From Candidatus Saccharimonadota bacterium (GTDB taxonomy: Bacteria; Patescibacteriota; Saccharimonadia; Saccharimonadales; Saccharimonadaceae): DNA of 26,891 nt. Shown in pieces: positions 14,079 to 21,257 of the stretch. The first letter of the stretch is position 1. Each line of letters starts with the position of its first letter. Location: positions 1 through 26,891 of the forward strand of contig JAGCSL010000068.1 in assembly GCA_017964115.1 (NCBI GenBank), written 5' to 3'. The notes beneath the pieces were generated by a model. That model did not search any database. It was given only the letters and a program-made list of their open reading frames with translations, and had not been told where the DNA came from. A program made the position numbers and the translations under genes.

Positions 14079-15245
14079 TTAGTCTTCGTAGTTACGCGAA
14101 AGTGGCATGCGATAGAACAACTTAGCGTTGTTTAGATAGGCGGCACGCTCAGCTTTCTTGTGCTTAATAATATCCCTCATAATCTCGTTCTTGTTGGATG
14201 ATTGTTTGACGCCGTCATTATCATACATAAGCAGACTCTTGCCGAAATGAATAACATAACCATTGCGCATATAAACTTCTTCGCCCTCTTTTGTGATGAG
14301 GATTTGCTTACCGCTGTAATTATAGACACGGCGCACGCCGCCAGATTGGTAGGTCATAATATATTTCTTATAGGTGAAGATACCCTCAGGCGCACTGGCG
14401 ATTTCTTCGCCAGTTTTTATATCATAGAGACGATATTGGCTACTTTCGCGTACGAGAATATACTTACCAAGAATATCTTGCATACCTTTATAAGCCTTGT
14501 GGTTAATGTCTGAATAGATGCGGCTAAGCTTGTTCGGGATGATTTGCTGATTATCCGCAATTGAATACAGGCCGTAGTCCTCAGTGGCAGGCTTAAGGAT
14601 GACATAATAGTTATCTTTACCCCAATCAAACACGCTCATCGAATTGTATTTAATTGAATTATCGATAGTGGTCGGCGTAGTTTTATTTCCCTTAATGTCA
14701 TAAATGTAAAACTTTCCATCATAGATAATGATACGCTCGTCCTTGACGATGTCGGCCATCTTCTTACAGTCGGAATTGGTACACTTGTAGCCATCTATCG
14801 TCGGTAAAGGATCTTTTTGCTCTTTACAGCTGGTTTCGTTCTTATATTCAGGGCGATCACAGCAAGAGGTATTAATGGTGCCATCAGCATTCTTACAAGC
14901 ATCATCGGGAGCTGGCTTAATGCCAATGATGATTTGAATTACTAGCCATATTAAGGCAATCAAAATTAAGACGCCAAAAACAGCTAGGGCGATTTTTACT
15001 GCAATATGCATCTCTTTATTGCGACGAATTTCCGCTTGTTGCTGTCGAAGAATCTGATTATTGTATGCTTCCTGGGCGGCTAATTCCTTCTCTGCAACAT
15101 CGCGCGAAGATTCTACCACACTCTGCGTGCGCACATTTTCCCAAGTGCCTTGGGGTTGATTGGCGGCAGGTGGTTGCTGATTGTTATCTTGAGGTGGATT
15201 CGGATTCTGCGGAAACCCACCGTTATTCGCATTTTGGTTATCCAT
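14079..15245 (-). CDS. Single-pass membrane protein with Cys-rich stalk and beta-repeat outer domain
   Basis: 388 aa. Residues 1-75 are Asn/Gln/Pro-rich and then helical and charged, a membrane helix lies at about 82-108, and a stalk holds six cysteines (117, 128, 129, 140, 155, 160). The rest is a string of short beta units (IIIYDGKFYIYDIKGN, YYVILKPATEDYGLYSIADN, YILVRESSQYRLYDIKTGEE, VRRVYNYSGKQILITKEGEE) that looks like WG-type or propeller repeats. No family recognised. It may sense or bind something outside the cell; that is inference. The ATG at 15245 lies ten bases from the -10 box shared with the adenylate-kinase-like gene. Confidence 0.75.
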   Translation of the reverse strand: MDNQNANNGGFPQNPNPPQDNNQQPPAANQPQGTWENVRTQSVVESSRDVAEKELAAQEAYNNQILRQQQAEIRRNKEMHIAVKIALAVFGVLILIALIWLVIQIIIGIKPAPDDACKNADGTINTSCCDRPEYKNETSCKEQKDPLPTIDGYKCTNSDCKKMADIVKDERIIIYDGKFYIYDIKGNKTTPTTIDNSIKYNSMSVFDWGKDNYYVILKPATEDYGLYSIADNQQIIPNKLSRIYSDINHKAYKGMQDILGKYILVRESSQYRLYDIKTGEEIASAPEGIFTYKKYIMTYQSGGVRRVYNYSGKQILITKEGEEVYMRNGYVIHFGKSLLMYDNDGVKQSSNKNEIMRDIIKHKKAERAAYLNNAKLFYRMPLSRNYED

Positions 15246-15255
15246 AGTTAGTTTT

Positions 15256-15265
15256 ATTATATAAT
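15256..15265. promoter_or_regulatory. Palindromic bidirectional -10 element
   Basis: ATTATATAAT is a perfect palindrome that gives TATAAT on both strands between two divergent ATGs 26 bp apart. On the plus strand TATAAT ends six bases before the ATG at 15272. On the minus strand it ends ten bases before the ATG at 15245. Confidence 0.65.
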
Positions 15266-15271
15266 ATTTTT

Positions 15272-16042
15272 ATGGACGAGAGAATTGAAATTATAAAAAA
15301 GTGGTTGGGGACAGGTAGTATTAACGTTTTCGGCATGCCTTTTTCTGGCAAAGATACCGTAGGTATTCACTTGGCTGAGGTTTTAGGGGCGAAGTTTTTA
15401 AGTTCTGGCCTAATTCTCCGCGCCGCCGAAAAAGAAGATAAAGAAATCGAGAACGAAATGGCGACCGGTCAGCTCGTAAATACTGACAAATTCCGTTCAA
15501 TTGTCTTGCCTTATCTTGCAAAAAGCGAATTATCTGATTTTCCACTTATCCTTAGTAGTGTTGGCCGCTGGGAGGGCGAAGAGTACGACGTTATAGAGAA
15601 AGCCGAGGAAGCAGGTCATCCAATTAAAGCTGTAATTGTTTTGAATCTATCGGAGGCGGAGGTCAAAACTCGCTGGAGAGCTAGCCATTCATTACAAGAC
15701 CGTGGCGAACGCCTCGACGACAAAGAGGAGGCAATCTTAGATATCCGCATTAGAGAGTTCAATGAAAAAACTGCCCCAGTTATTGAGACTTACCAAAAAC
15801 GTGGCTTAATTGCTCCCGTGAAAGCCGCCGGCACGCGCGAAGAAGTCTTTACGAACGTCATAGACGTATTAATGCATTTTGCACTCAATAACGACCGAGA
15901 GATTCCGCTTACGGACGACGAGTTTACAGATGAGGGCGCCGGCACGGTCAATATCCATGACGAACCAGACGAAGTTGACCCTGGCGAAGAGGAAGAAGAA
16001 GCAACTCACGAGTCGGATGATTACGAAAAAGAAGAAGAATAA
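15272..16042 (+). CDS. Adenylate kinase-like nucleoside monophosphate kinase with acidic tail
   Basis: 256 aa. Walker A reads GMPFSGKDT (21-29) in place of the usual GxPGxGKGT of adenylate kinase. LSSGLILRA and the GQLVNTDKF segment match the NMP-binding region, and DRGERLDDKEE and IREFNEKTAPVIETYQKRGL match the lid and following helix. It has no four-Cys zinc lid. After about residue 212 comes a tail of about 45 residues dominated by Glu and Asp, which is unusual for the family. The substrate could be AMP or another NMP, and a standard adk is probably elsewhere in the genome. The stop abuts the lepA stop directly (convergent, no gap). Confidence 0.8.
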   Translation: MDERIEIIKKWLGTGSINVFGMPFSGKDTVGIHLAEVLGAKFLSSGLILRAAEKEDKEIENEMATGQLVNTDKFRSIVLPYLAKSELSDFPLILSSVGRWEGEEYDVIEKAEEAGHPIKAVIVLNLSEAEVKTRWRASHSLQDRGERLDDKEEAILDIRIREFNEKTAPVIETYQKRGLIAPVKAAGTREEVFTNVIDVLMHFALNNDREIPLTDDEFTDEGAGTVNIHDEPDEVDPGEEEEEATHESDDYEKEEE

Positions 16043-17824
16043 TTAATTATCTCTTTTTAACATCACGGTAAATGCCTCGCTTGGAATGTCAACTTTTCCA
16101 AAACGTTTCATGCGAGCTTTACCGCGTTTTTGTTTTTCCATCAACTTCGCCTTGCGATCGCGATCGCCGGTATGAATCTTCACTGTCACATCCTTACGAT
16201 AAGCGCCGAGTGTCTCACGCGCAATAATTCGCGCGCCGATTGCGGCCTGTAGTGCCACCTCAAAGTTTTGACGCGGAATCACTTCTTTAAGTTTCTTCGT
16301 TACGACACGACCAATTCCGTCCGCTTCACTGCGATGCGCCATCACGCTTAGCGCATCAATACGCTCGCCTGCTACTAAGAAGTCTATGCGTACTAAATCC
16401 TCGGCATGATAACCGCCAAGCTCATAATTGAATGACGCATAGCCAGATGTGGCGGATTTAAGTTGATCATAAAAATCGGTTAACAAATTCGCCATCGGCG
16501 CTTCAAAATCAATTACGGCGCGCGTATCGATATATGAGATGTTCTTCTGGACACCGCGCTTACTAACGATTAATTCGAGAATTGAGCCAATATATTCTTT
16601 CGGCGTGATTATTTCACCCTTAGCCCACGGCTCGCGAATTTCAGCAACCTTGCTAACGTCTGGCAAATCCGAAGCGGAGCGAATATCCAATTCCTCACCG
16701 TTCGTTAAAGAAACATGATAGTCCGTGGACGGATTCGTCACAATTAGGTCAAGTTTGAACTCACGTTCGAGACGCTCACGAATAATATCCATATGGAGCA
16801 AGCCGAGAAAGCCGATGCGTAGGCCAAAGCCTAGCACTGGCGAATTTTCTGGTTCAAATTGCAGCGCCGAATCGCTGAGCGACAGTTTTTCGAGGGCTTC
16901 TTTGAGGTCTTTATATTGGTCATTGCTGACTGGGAAAAATCCGGCATAGACAAATGGGTGGACATTTTTATAACCCGGCAAGGCTTTCGTAGCTGGCTTT
17001 TTTGATAACGTGACTGTGTCGCCAACTTTTGCCTCGCGTGTCGCCTTGAGATTAGTTACTATATAGCCAATTTCGCCATCCTTAAGTTGCTCGCGTGGTG
17101 ACATTTTCGGATTCAAAACGCCAACTTCCAGCGCAATATCATTTGATTTGGTTGCCATCATGTGTATGTTGGCATTTTTCGGAAGCATGCCGCCGAACAT
17201 ACGAATATAAAGAACTACGCCGCGATAGTCGTCAAAATAGCTGTCAAAGATTAGAGCTTTCATCTCGCCAGAATCAGAACTTTCTGGTGCTGGCACGCGA
17301 TTGATAATGGCATCGAGTACCTTATCGACATTTTCGCCAGTTTTTGCGGAAACTTTGATGATTTCCGATTCGTCGCAACCGAGTAAATTAATTATCTCGG
17401 CGGTGACGCGCGGAACGTCGCTGGCTGGAAGATCAATTTTATTAATCACTGGGATAATATGTAGATTTTGCTCAAGCGCGAGGTAGACGTTTGCCAAAGT
17501 CTGAGCCTGAATGCCTTGCGTAGCATCGACCACCAAAATGGCACCCTCCACGGCTTGTAGACTGCGCGATACTTCATAAGAAAAATCAACGTGGCCAGGT
17601 GTATCAATTAGGTTCAATGTATAGTCTTTGTATTTCATACAAACTGGCGCAAGCTTAATAGTAATTCCCTTCTCGCGCTCCAATTCCATCGAATCGAGCA
17701 ACTGAGATTTCATCTCGCGTTTAGTGACTGTGCCAGTAATTTCCAACATACGATCGGCCAAAGTAGACTTGCCGTGGTCAATATGCGCAATAATACAAAA
17801 ATTACGGATCTTCTCTATATCCAT
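16043..17824 (-). CDS. lepA: Elongation factor 4 (LepA)
   Basis: 593 aa, normal length. G1 is AHIDHGKST (13-21), switch II is DTPGHVDF and the guanine motif is NKIDLP. Domains II and III and the LepA-specific C-terminal domain follow, ending VDIPSEAFTVMLKRDN. LepA is a ribosome-bound GTPase that back-translocates stalled ribosomes or helps initiation and biogenesis. A TGC-TAAAAT extended -10 ends six bases before the ATG at 17824, so a leaderless mRNA is predicted. The metK stop is 20 bp upstream, so read-through from metK is also possible. Confidence 0.97.
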   Translation of the reverse strand: MDIEKIRNFCIIAHIDHGKSTLADRMLEITGTVTKREMKSQLLDSMELEREKGITIKLAPVCMKYKDYTLNLIDTPGHVDFSYEVSRSLQAVEGAILVVDATQGIQAQTLANVYLALEQNLHIIPVINKIDLPASDVPRVTAEIINLLGCDESEIIKVSAKTGENVDKVLDAIINRVPAPESSDSGEMKALIFDSYFDDYRGVVLYIRMFGGMLPKNANIHMMATKSNDIALEVGVLNPKMSPREQLKDGEIGYIVTNLKATREAKVGDTVTLSKKPATKALPGYKNVHPFVYAGFFPVSNDQYKDLKEALEKLSLSDSALQFEPENSPVLGFGLRIGFLGLLHMDIIRERLEREFKLDLIVTNPSTDYHVSLTNGEELDIRSASDLPDVSKVAEIREPWAKGEIITPKEYIGSILELIVSKRGVQKNISYIDTRAVIDFEAPMANLLTDFYDQLKSATSGYASFNYELGGYHAEDLVRIDFLVAGERIDALSVMAHRSEADGIGRVVTKKLKEVIPRQNFEVALQAAIGARIIARETLGAYRKDVTVKIHTGDRDRKAKLMEKQKRGKARMKRFGKVDIPSEAFTVMLKRDN

Positions 17825-17830
17825 GCATCT

Positions 17831-17839
17831 ATTTTAGCA
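17831..17839 (-). promoter_or_regulatory. Extended -10, leaderless-type promoter of lepA
   Basis: The minus strand reads TGC-TAAAAT, then six bases, then the lepA ATG. No strong -35 was seen. The TTGACA further up is too close to pair with this -10. Confidence 0.6.
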
Positions 17840-17844
17840 TATTG

Positions 17845-18870
17845 TCAAGCAAAATGGCCCCATTTAGCGCGCTGTTCATAATTTGGTTGAAGCAGTTTTA
17901 GTCGTTCAATAATCGCGCGAGGCGATAAATTATAATCTTTAATGCGTTCGACTTCGCCATCGATTATAACTGTTGCATCAATTGGCTGCACTTCTCCGAG
18001 TGCGTATGCGATATAAACATAGACTTCATTGGCATGACGTTTTTGTAAATAATCCTTCGCTATTTCGCGCGCCATATAAGCCGCCGAGCGATCGACTTTA
18101 CTAGGATCTTTACCCGAAAATGCGCCGCCACCCACAGGTACGCGCGGACCATATGCATCCACGACAATCTTGCGTCCAGTTAATCCAGTGTCAGCATCAA
18201 ATCCACCAATGTTCCAATCACCGGCTGGGTTAATACTTACTTTTAATTTCTCGGAAACCGTAATATTTGGAATTAGTATATTATTCAACCATATCGTTAG
18301 CTCAGCACATAATCGCTTCGTCGAAACATTCTGCCAACTAACCACAATATGCTTTATCTCCGCCGAAACGAAGTGGTGTTTTTGATCGTATTTAATATCT
18401 ACTGTCACTTGCGTTTTTCCGTCATATGGAAATTCGGAGTAGATTTTTTGACATAAATCACGCGCGAGCACGTATTCGGTAGGTAACAAGTGTGGGTTTT
18501 CTGCACATGCATAACCAACCATAATGCCTTGATCGCCCGCACCTCCAGCATCGACACCGCGCGATATTTCTGGACTTTGCTGCACTAGATTCGAATGAAT
18601 CCGTATGTCATTGCCAAGTTTTTGCTGAAGTTTTTTAACAATATTAATTTTGGCTTTCGAAGTAACTTCGCCACAAACATTCAGCTCGCCATGACCGCCC
18701 ATAATTTCTACAGCAACGCGTGCCTGTGGGTCTTTAGCAAGATATAAATCCAAAATATAATCCGACAAAATATCGCATATTTTATCTGGATGTCCTAGCG
18801 AGACAAATTCAGCCGTACGTGTGATAATTTTATATTTTGAGCTTGCGCTCGAAGATAGAGTTTTAGTCAT
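17845..18870 (-). CDS. metK: S-adenosylmethionine synthetase MetK (short form)
   Basis: 341 aa, about 40 residues shorter than most bacterial MetK (about 384-400). It makes SAM from methionine and ATP. Key parts are intact: SLGHPDK near 27-33, DAGGAGDQGIMVGYA (the flexible ATP-site region), NPAGDWNIGG, DTGLTGRKIVVDAYG, GGGAFSGKDPSKVDRSAAYMAR and the end WGHFA, where others have GHFGR. The shortening is therefore in surface loops and it should be active. The start at 18870 has AAAGGAAAG upstream, and that site lies inside the SAM riboswitch, so the enzyme is expected to be shut off by its own product. Confidence 0.96.
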   Translation of the reverse strand: MTKTLSSSASSKYKIITRTAEFVSLGHPDKICDILSDYILDLYLAKDPQARVAVEIMGGHGELNVCGEVTSKAKINIVKKLQQKLGNDIRIHSNLVQQSPEISRGVDAGGAGDQGIMVGYACAENPHLLPTEYVLARDLCQKIYSEFPYDGKTQVTVDIKYDQKHHFVSAEIKHIVVSWQNVSTKRLCAELTIWLNNILIPNITVSEKLKVSINPAGDWNIGGFDADTGLTGRKIVVDAYGPRVPVGGGAFSGKDPSKVDRSAAYMAREIAKDYLQKRHANEVYVYIAYALGEVQPIDATVIIDGEVERIKDYNLSPRAIIERLKLLQPNYEQRAKWGHFA

Positions 18871-18959
18871 ATCTTTCCTTTCTGGACGGAATTGGCACCT
18901 TGCTATTTAGTAGGTTGCCGGCAGGTCGTTGGGCCGATCCCTCGCTGCGCTCTTGATAT
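18868..18959 (-). ncRNA. SAM-I (S-box) type riboswitch controlling metK translation
   Basis: The leader carries the SAM-I core in order: AUAUC (P1 5' strand), AAGAG, GCAG (P2 with CUGC), GAGGGAUCGGCCC, the CCGGCAACC strand of P3, AAGGUGCCAAUUCC, and GAUAU (P1 3' strand). P4 is reduced to about three or four base pairs, and the ribosome site AAAGGAAAG falls in it and in the following joint. The P1 3' strand GAUAU contains the A and U of the metK AUG. There is no terminator, so control should be translational: SAM binding holds P1 closed and hides the start. Confidence 0.9.
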
Positions 18960-18980
18960 TTAAATTGTTAATACTTGTTT

Positions 18981-18989
18981 ATTATATCA
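18981..18989 (-). promoter_or_regulatory. Extended -10 promoter for the metK riboswitch leader
   Basis: The minus strand reads TGA-TATAAT just after the stop of the 18990 gene. A start about seven bases later gives a leader of about 105 nt that contains the whole riboswitch. Confidence 0.7.
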
Positions 18990-19391
18990 TTAATCAACAA
19001 TCAGGACTTTCGAAATAAAATCTCGCAAGTCTTCATCCGAAACTTCCATCATCGTAAAAACGCGCAAGAATTGCGTTTGGCAGAACCAAATGATTTTGAC
19101 GGGCACCCTAAGACTACTACTATTACCCGCCGCGCTAAGCGCAGCTTTTTCCACCTGCACTTCTTTGCATTGACTAATATCATTATTTGCAGCTCGTAAT
19201 GCTTCAGTAATATTAGTGGCTTGGCCTTTCGCGTCTACAATAATTAACTCGTCGATTTGTAGCAGATCTTGCGAGACTTGGGCCAACGACTTGATAATAT
19301 AATGCCAACCATGATTAAAGCCGAGTTTTATTTCATATTGATGCCAATCGCCCGGTGTATGTTTTATGTCAAGAATTCTTGAATCATTCAT
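18990..19391 (-). CDS. Hypothetical protein, family unknown
   Basis: 133 aa, soluble, no signal peptide. A beta-rich start (DWHQYEIKLGFNHGWHYII) precedes a helix, a strand ELIIVDAKGQ, a second helix (NITEALRAANNDI) and a last strand-helix part (VPVKIIWFCQTQFLRVF, then SDEDLRDFISKVLIV). It looks like a compact alpha/beta protein. No family recognised. Its ATG follows the uppP stop by one base, so it is the last gene of the operon that begins at 22420. No terminator follows, and transcripts may run on into the metK riboswitch. Confidence 0.7.
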   Translation of the reverse strand: MNDSRILDIKHTPGDWHQYEIKLGFNHGWHYIIKSLAQVSQDLLQIDELIIVDAKGQATNITEALRAANNDISQCKEVQVEKAALSAAGNSSSLRVPVKIIWFCQTQFLRVFTMMEVSDEDLRDFISKVLIVD

Positions 19392-19392
19392 A

Positions 19393-20199
19393 TTACTTTA
19401 GTAACTCAAATATTATTACAATTGCCGCAACAATGACTCGATACCAGCCGAAAGCTTCAAGTGAGCCATCTTTTTTGAGGAACTTCATAACAAACTTAAT
19501 CGCAATCATACCGAAGACAAAAGCGATAAAGTTCGAGAATAGAAGCATGCCCCAGTTTTCTGCAATGTATGCACGCGAACTACTGCTAATTAAACTTTTA
19601 GCAATTACGCCTATCATTACAACAATGCTAACTAAGAATGAATAATCGGCAGCCGATTTATTGTCCATACCAGCAATGCGGCCAGCTAAAATAGTTGTGC
19701 CAGAACGCGAAGTACCTGGAATTAATGCGAAGCATTGCGCCACACCAATGCCAAGTGCTTTTTTGGGCGTAAGTTCTTTTTCGCTCTTAATCTTCTTACA
19801 TTTTGGCAGACGTTTTACATTAATCATTAAAATGCCAACTACCGCCATCATGATAGCTATCACGGCTAAATTAGAGAAAAACGGATTACTTTCTATCAAA
19901 TCGTTCAGCAATAGCGCCGCAATCACGACCGGTATACAAGTCAGAATAATATTAAAGGCGAACTTAAAGTTATGATCGACAAAAACTTCACGCAATATTT
20001 CAACGATGCGCTTGCGATAATAAATCAACAGCACCAAAAGCGTGCCGACGTTAATAAATTCCAAAAAGAGATGGAAATTTTCTGAATTGCCGCTCATGAT
20101 TTCGCGCATTATTTCCAAATGTCCAGAACTGGAGATTGGAATAAATTCTGCTAATCCTTGCGTCAAACCGAGCCAAAATGCTTGCCACGCCTCCATCAT
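19393..20199 (-). CDS. uppP: Undecaprenyl-diphosphate phosphatase UppP (BacA)
   Basis: 268 aa, a usual length, with about seven or eight membrane helices. The two catalytic motifs are present: GLTQGLAEFIPISSSGHL (11-28, with the Glu) and IPGTSRSGTT (about 167-176, with the Arg). UppP recycles undecaprenyl diphosphate to the monophosphate lipid carrier used for peptidoglycan and other wall polymers, and it gives bacitracin resistance when overproduced. Its ATG overlaps the stop of the upstream DsbA-like gene (ATGA). Confidence 0.97.
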   Translation of the reverse strand: MMEAWQAFWLGLTQGLAEFIPISSSGHLEIMREIMSGNSENFHLFLEFINVGTLLVLLIYYRKRIVEILREVFVDHNFKFAFNIILTCIPVVIAALLLNDLIESNPFFSNLAVIAIMMAVVGILMINVKRLPKCKKIKSEKELTPKKALGIGVAQCFALIPGTSRSGTTILAGRIAGMDNKSAADYSFLVSIVVMIGVIAKSLISSSSRAYIAENWGMLLFSNFIAFVFGMIAIKFVMKFLKKDGSLEAFGWYRVIVAAIVIIFELLK

Positions 20200-21257
20200 T
20201 TTGCTTCATACCTCCCTGTATGTTTTTTACCATCGTAAATTAGTGTTGGAATACCTTTTGCATGTACTTCGTTCGTGACGATATCGTTATTTTTCTGAAT
20301 AATTTCGTCAATCGCGTTGGCTGTTACACGCTCCGAAATCTCACTAATCGCCTTGTCGTCAAGGCCAAATTCTTTTAGCCAGACCTTGATGATTCCAAGT
20401 GCTTCTTCGTTGGAATAATAATCGTTAAACGCATCAAGCCAAGCGCCGTGATCTTCAGATTTCTCAGTGTAAATACGCTTAATTATCTTAAATGCGATTG
20501 ATTCGGTAGTAGTATTCTGTTCGCGTTCGTTAACGGCATAAATGTAGCGTGCGATTAATTCAGAATTCGCGAACTTAAATTTGCCTTCATTATCTTGAAT
20601 TGGAAATACAACTAATTTAACATTGTAGTTCTCAAAGAAGCCGGTTTCGAGCTGCGTTTGGAAAGATTGCTTACAGACGATACAACCAGGATCGAAGAAA
20701 TCGATAGCGGTTGGCTTACCTTCGTTCTTAATCTCTATTGCTACGACGTCAAAATTATCCGTGTTCCAATCGCGGAATTTGTCTGGAATAGCTCCGAAAA
20801 TTTCGCCCCAATCGCTAAACCAAAGTCCAATATATTCAATCGGATTCTTCGCTTCAGTATTATCGTCAATGCTACAGACCTCAGAACCTAATGTGCAAGA
20901 TTCGGCGTGCTTCACATTACAAGTGCCGAGTGAATATAATGCCAAGCCAGCCTTAACGCCTTCGACGAGTGACCAAACAGTAATTAGAACGATTAGAATC
21001 GAGCTAATTTCAATTGCGATTGAGGCTGGTTTAACCCATTTTGGGTGGCGAATGATCAATTTGCTAAGGACAGTATTTTTGACGTCATCTCCAAAACCAG
21101 TTTCACATTTTTGTAAAGTTACCCGCTTGCCGACGCAGCCCCAAGATTTCTTTAGCGTTTTCAAATACCTTTTGCCAACTTTTGGTTTAAAAATAGAAAT
21201 AAAGGCCACAAAAATGCCGATAATAGCAAGGATTATAAACGCGGCAATACAAACCAT
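20196..21257 (-). CDS. Membrane-anchored DsbA/thioredoxin-like oxidoreductase
   Basis: 353 aa. Two membrane helices (about 3-23 and 80-98) flank a short basic loop. The outer part has a CxxC at 192-195 inside FFDPGCIVCKQSF, a helical insert with KIIKRIYTEKSEDHGAW, and a GIPTLIYDGKKHTG loop with the cis-proline at 337. That order, CxxC then a helical domain then cis-Pro, is DsbA-like. Further cysteines sit between the second helix and the domain (113, 121, 128). It probably makes or reshuffles disulfides in exported proteins. It is coupled to the aminotransferase gene upstream (TAATG) and to uppP downstream (ATGA). Confidence 0.82.
   Translation of the reverse strand: MVCIAAFIILAIIGIFVAFISIFKPKVGKRYLKTLKKSWGCVGKRVTLQKCETGFGDDVKNTVLSKLIIRHPKWVKPASIAIEISSILIVLITVWSLVEGVKAGLALYSLGTCNVKHAESCTLGSEVCSIDDNTEAKNPIEYIGLWFSDWGEIFGAIPDKFRDWNTDNFDVVAIEIKNEGKPTAIDFFDPGCIVCKQSFQTQLETGFFENYNVKLVVFPIQDNEGKFKFANSELIARYIYAVNEREQNTTTESIAFKIIKRIYTEKSEDHGAWLDAFNDYYSNEEALGIIKVWLKEFGLDDKAISEISERVTANAIDEIIQKNNDIVTNEVHAKGIPTLIYDGKKHTGRYEAK

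Noticed and set aside
17845..18870. MetK as a truncated pseudogene
   Set aside because: It is about 40 residues short, but all ATP, methionine and metal motifs and the C-terminal GHF end are present, and it has its own riboswitch.
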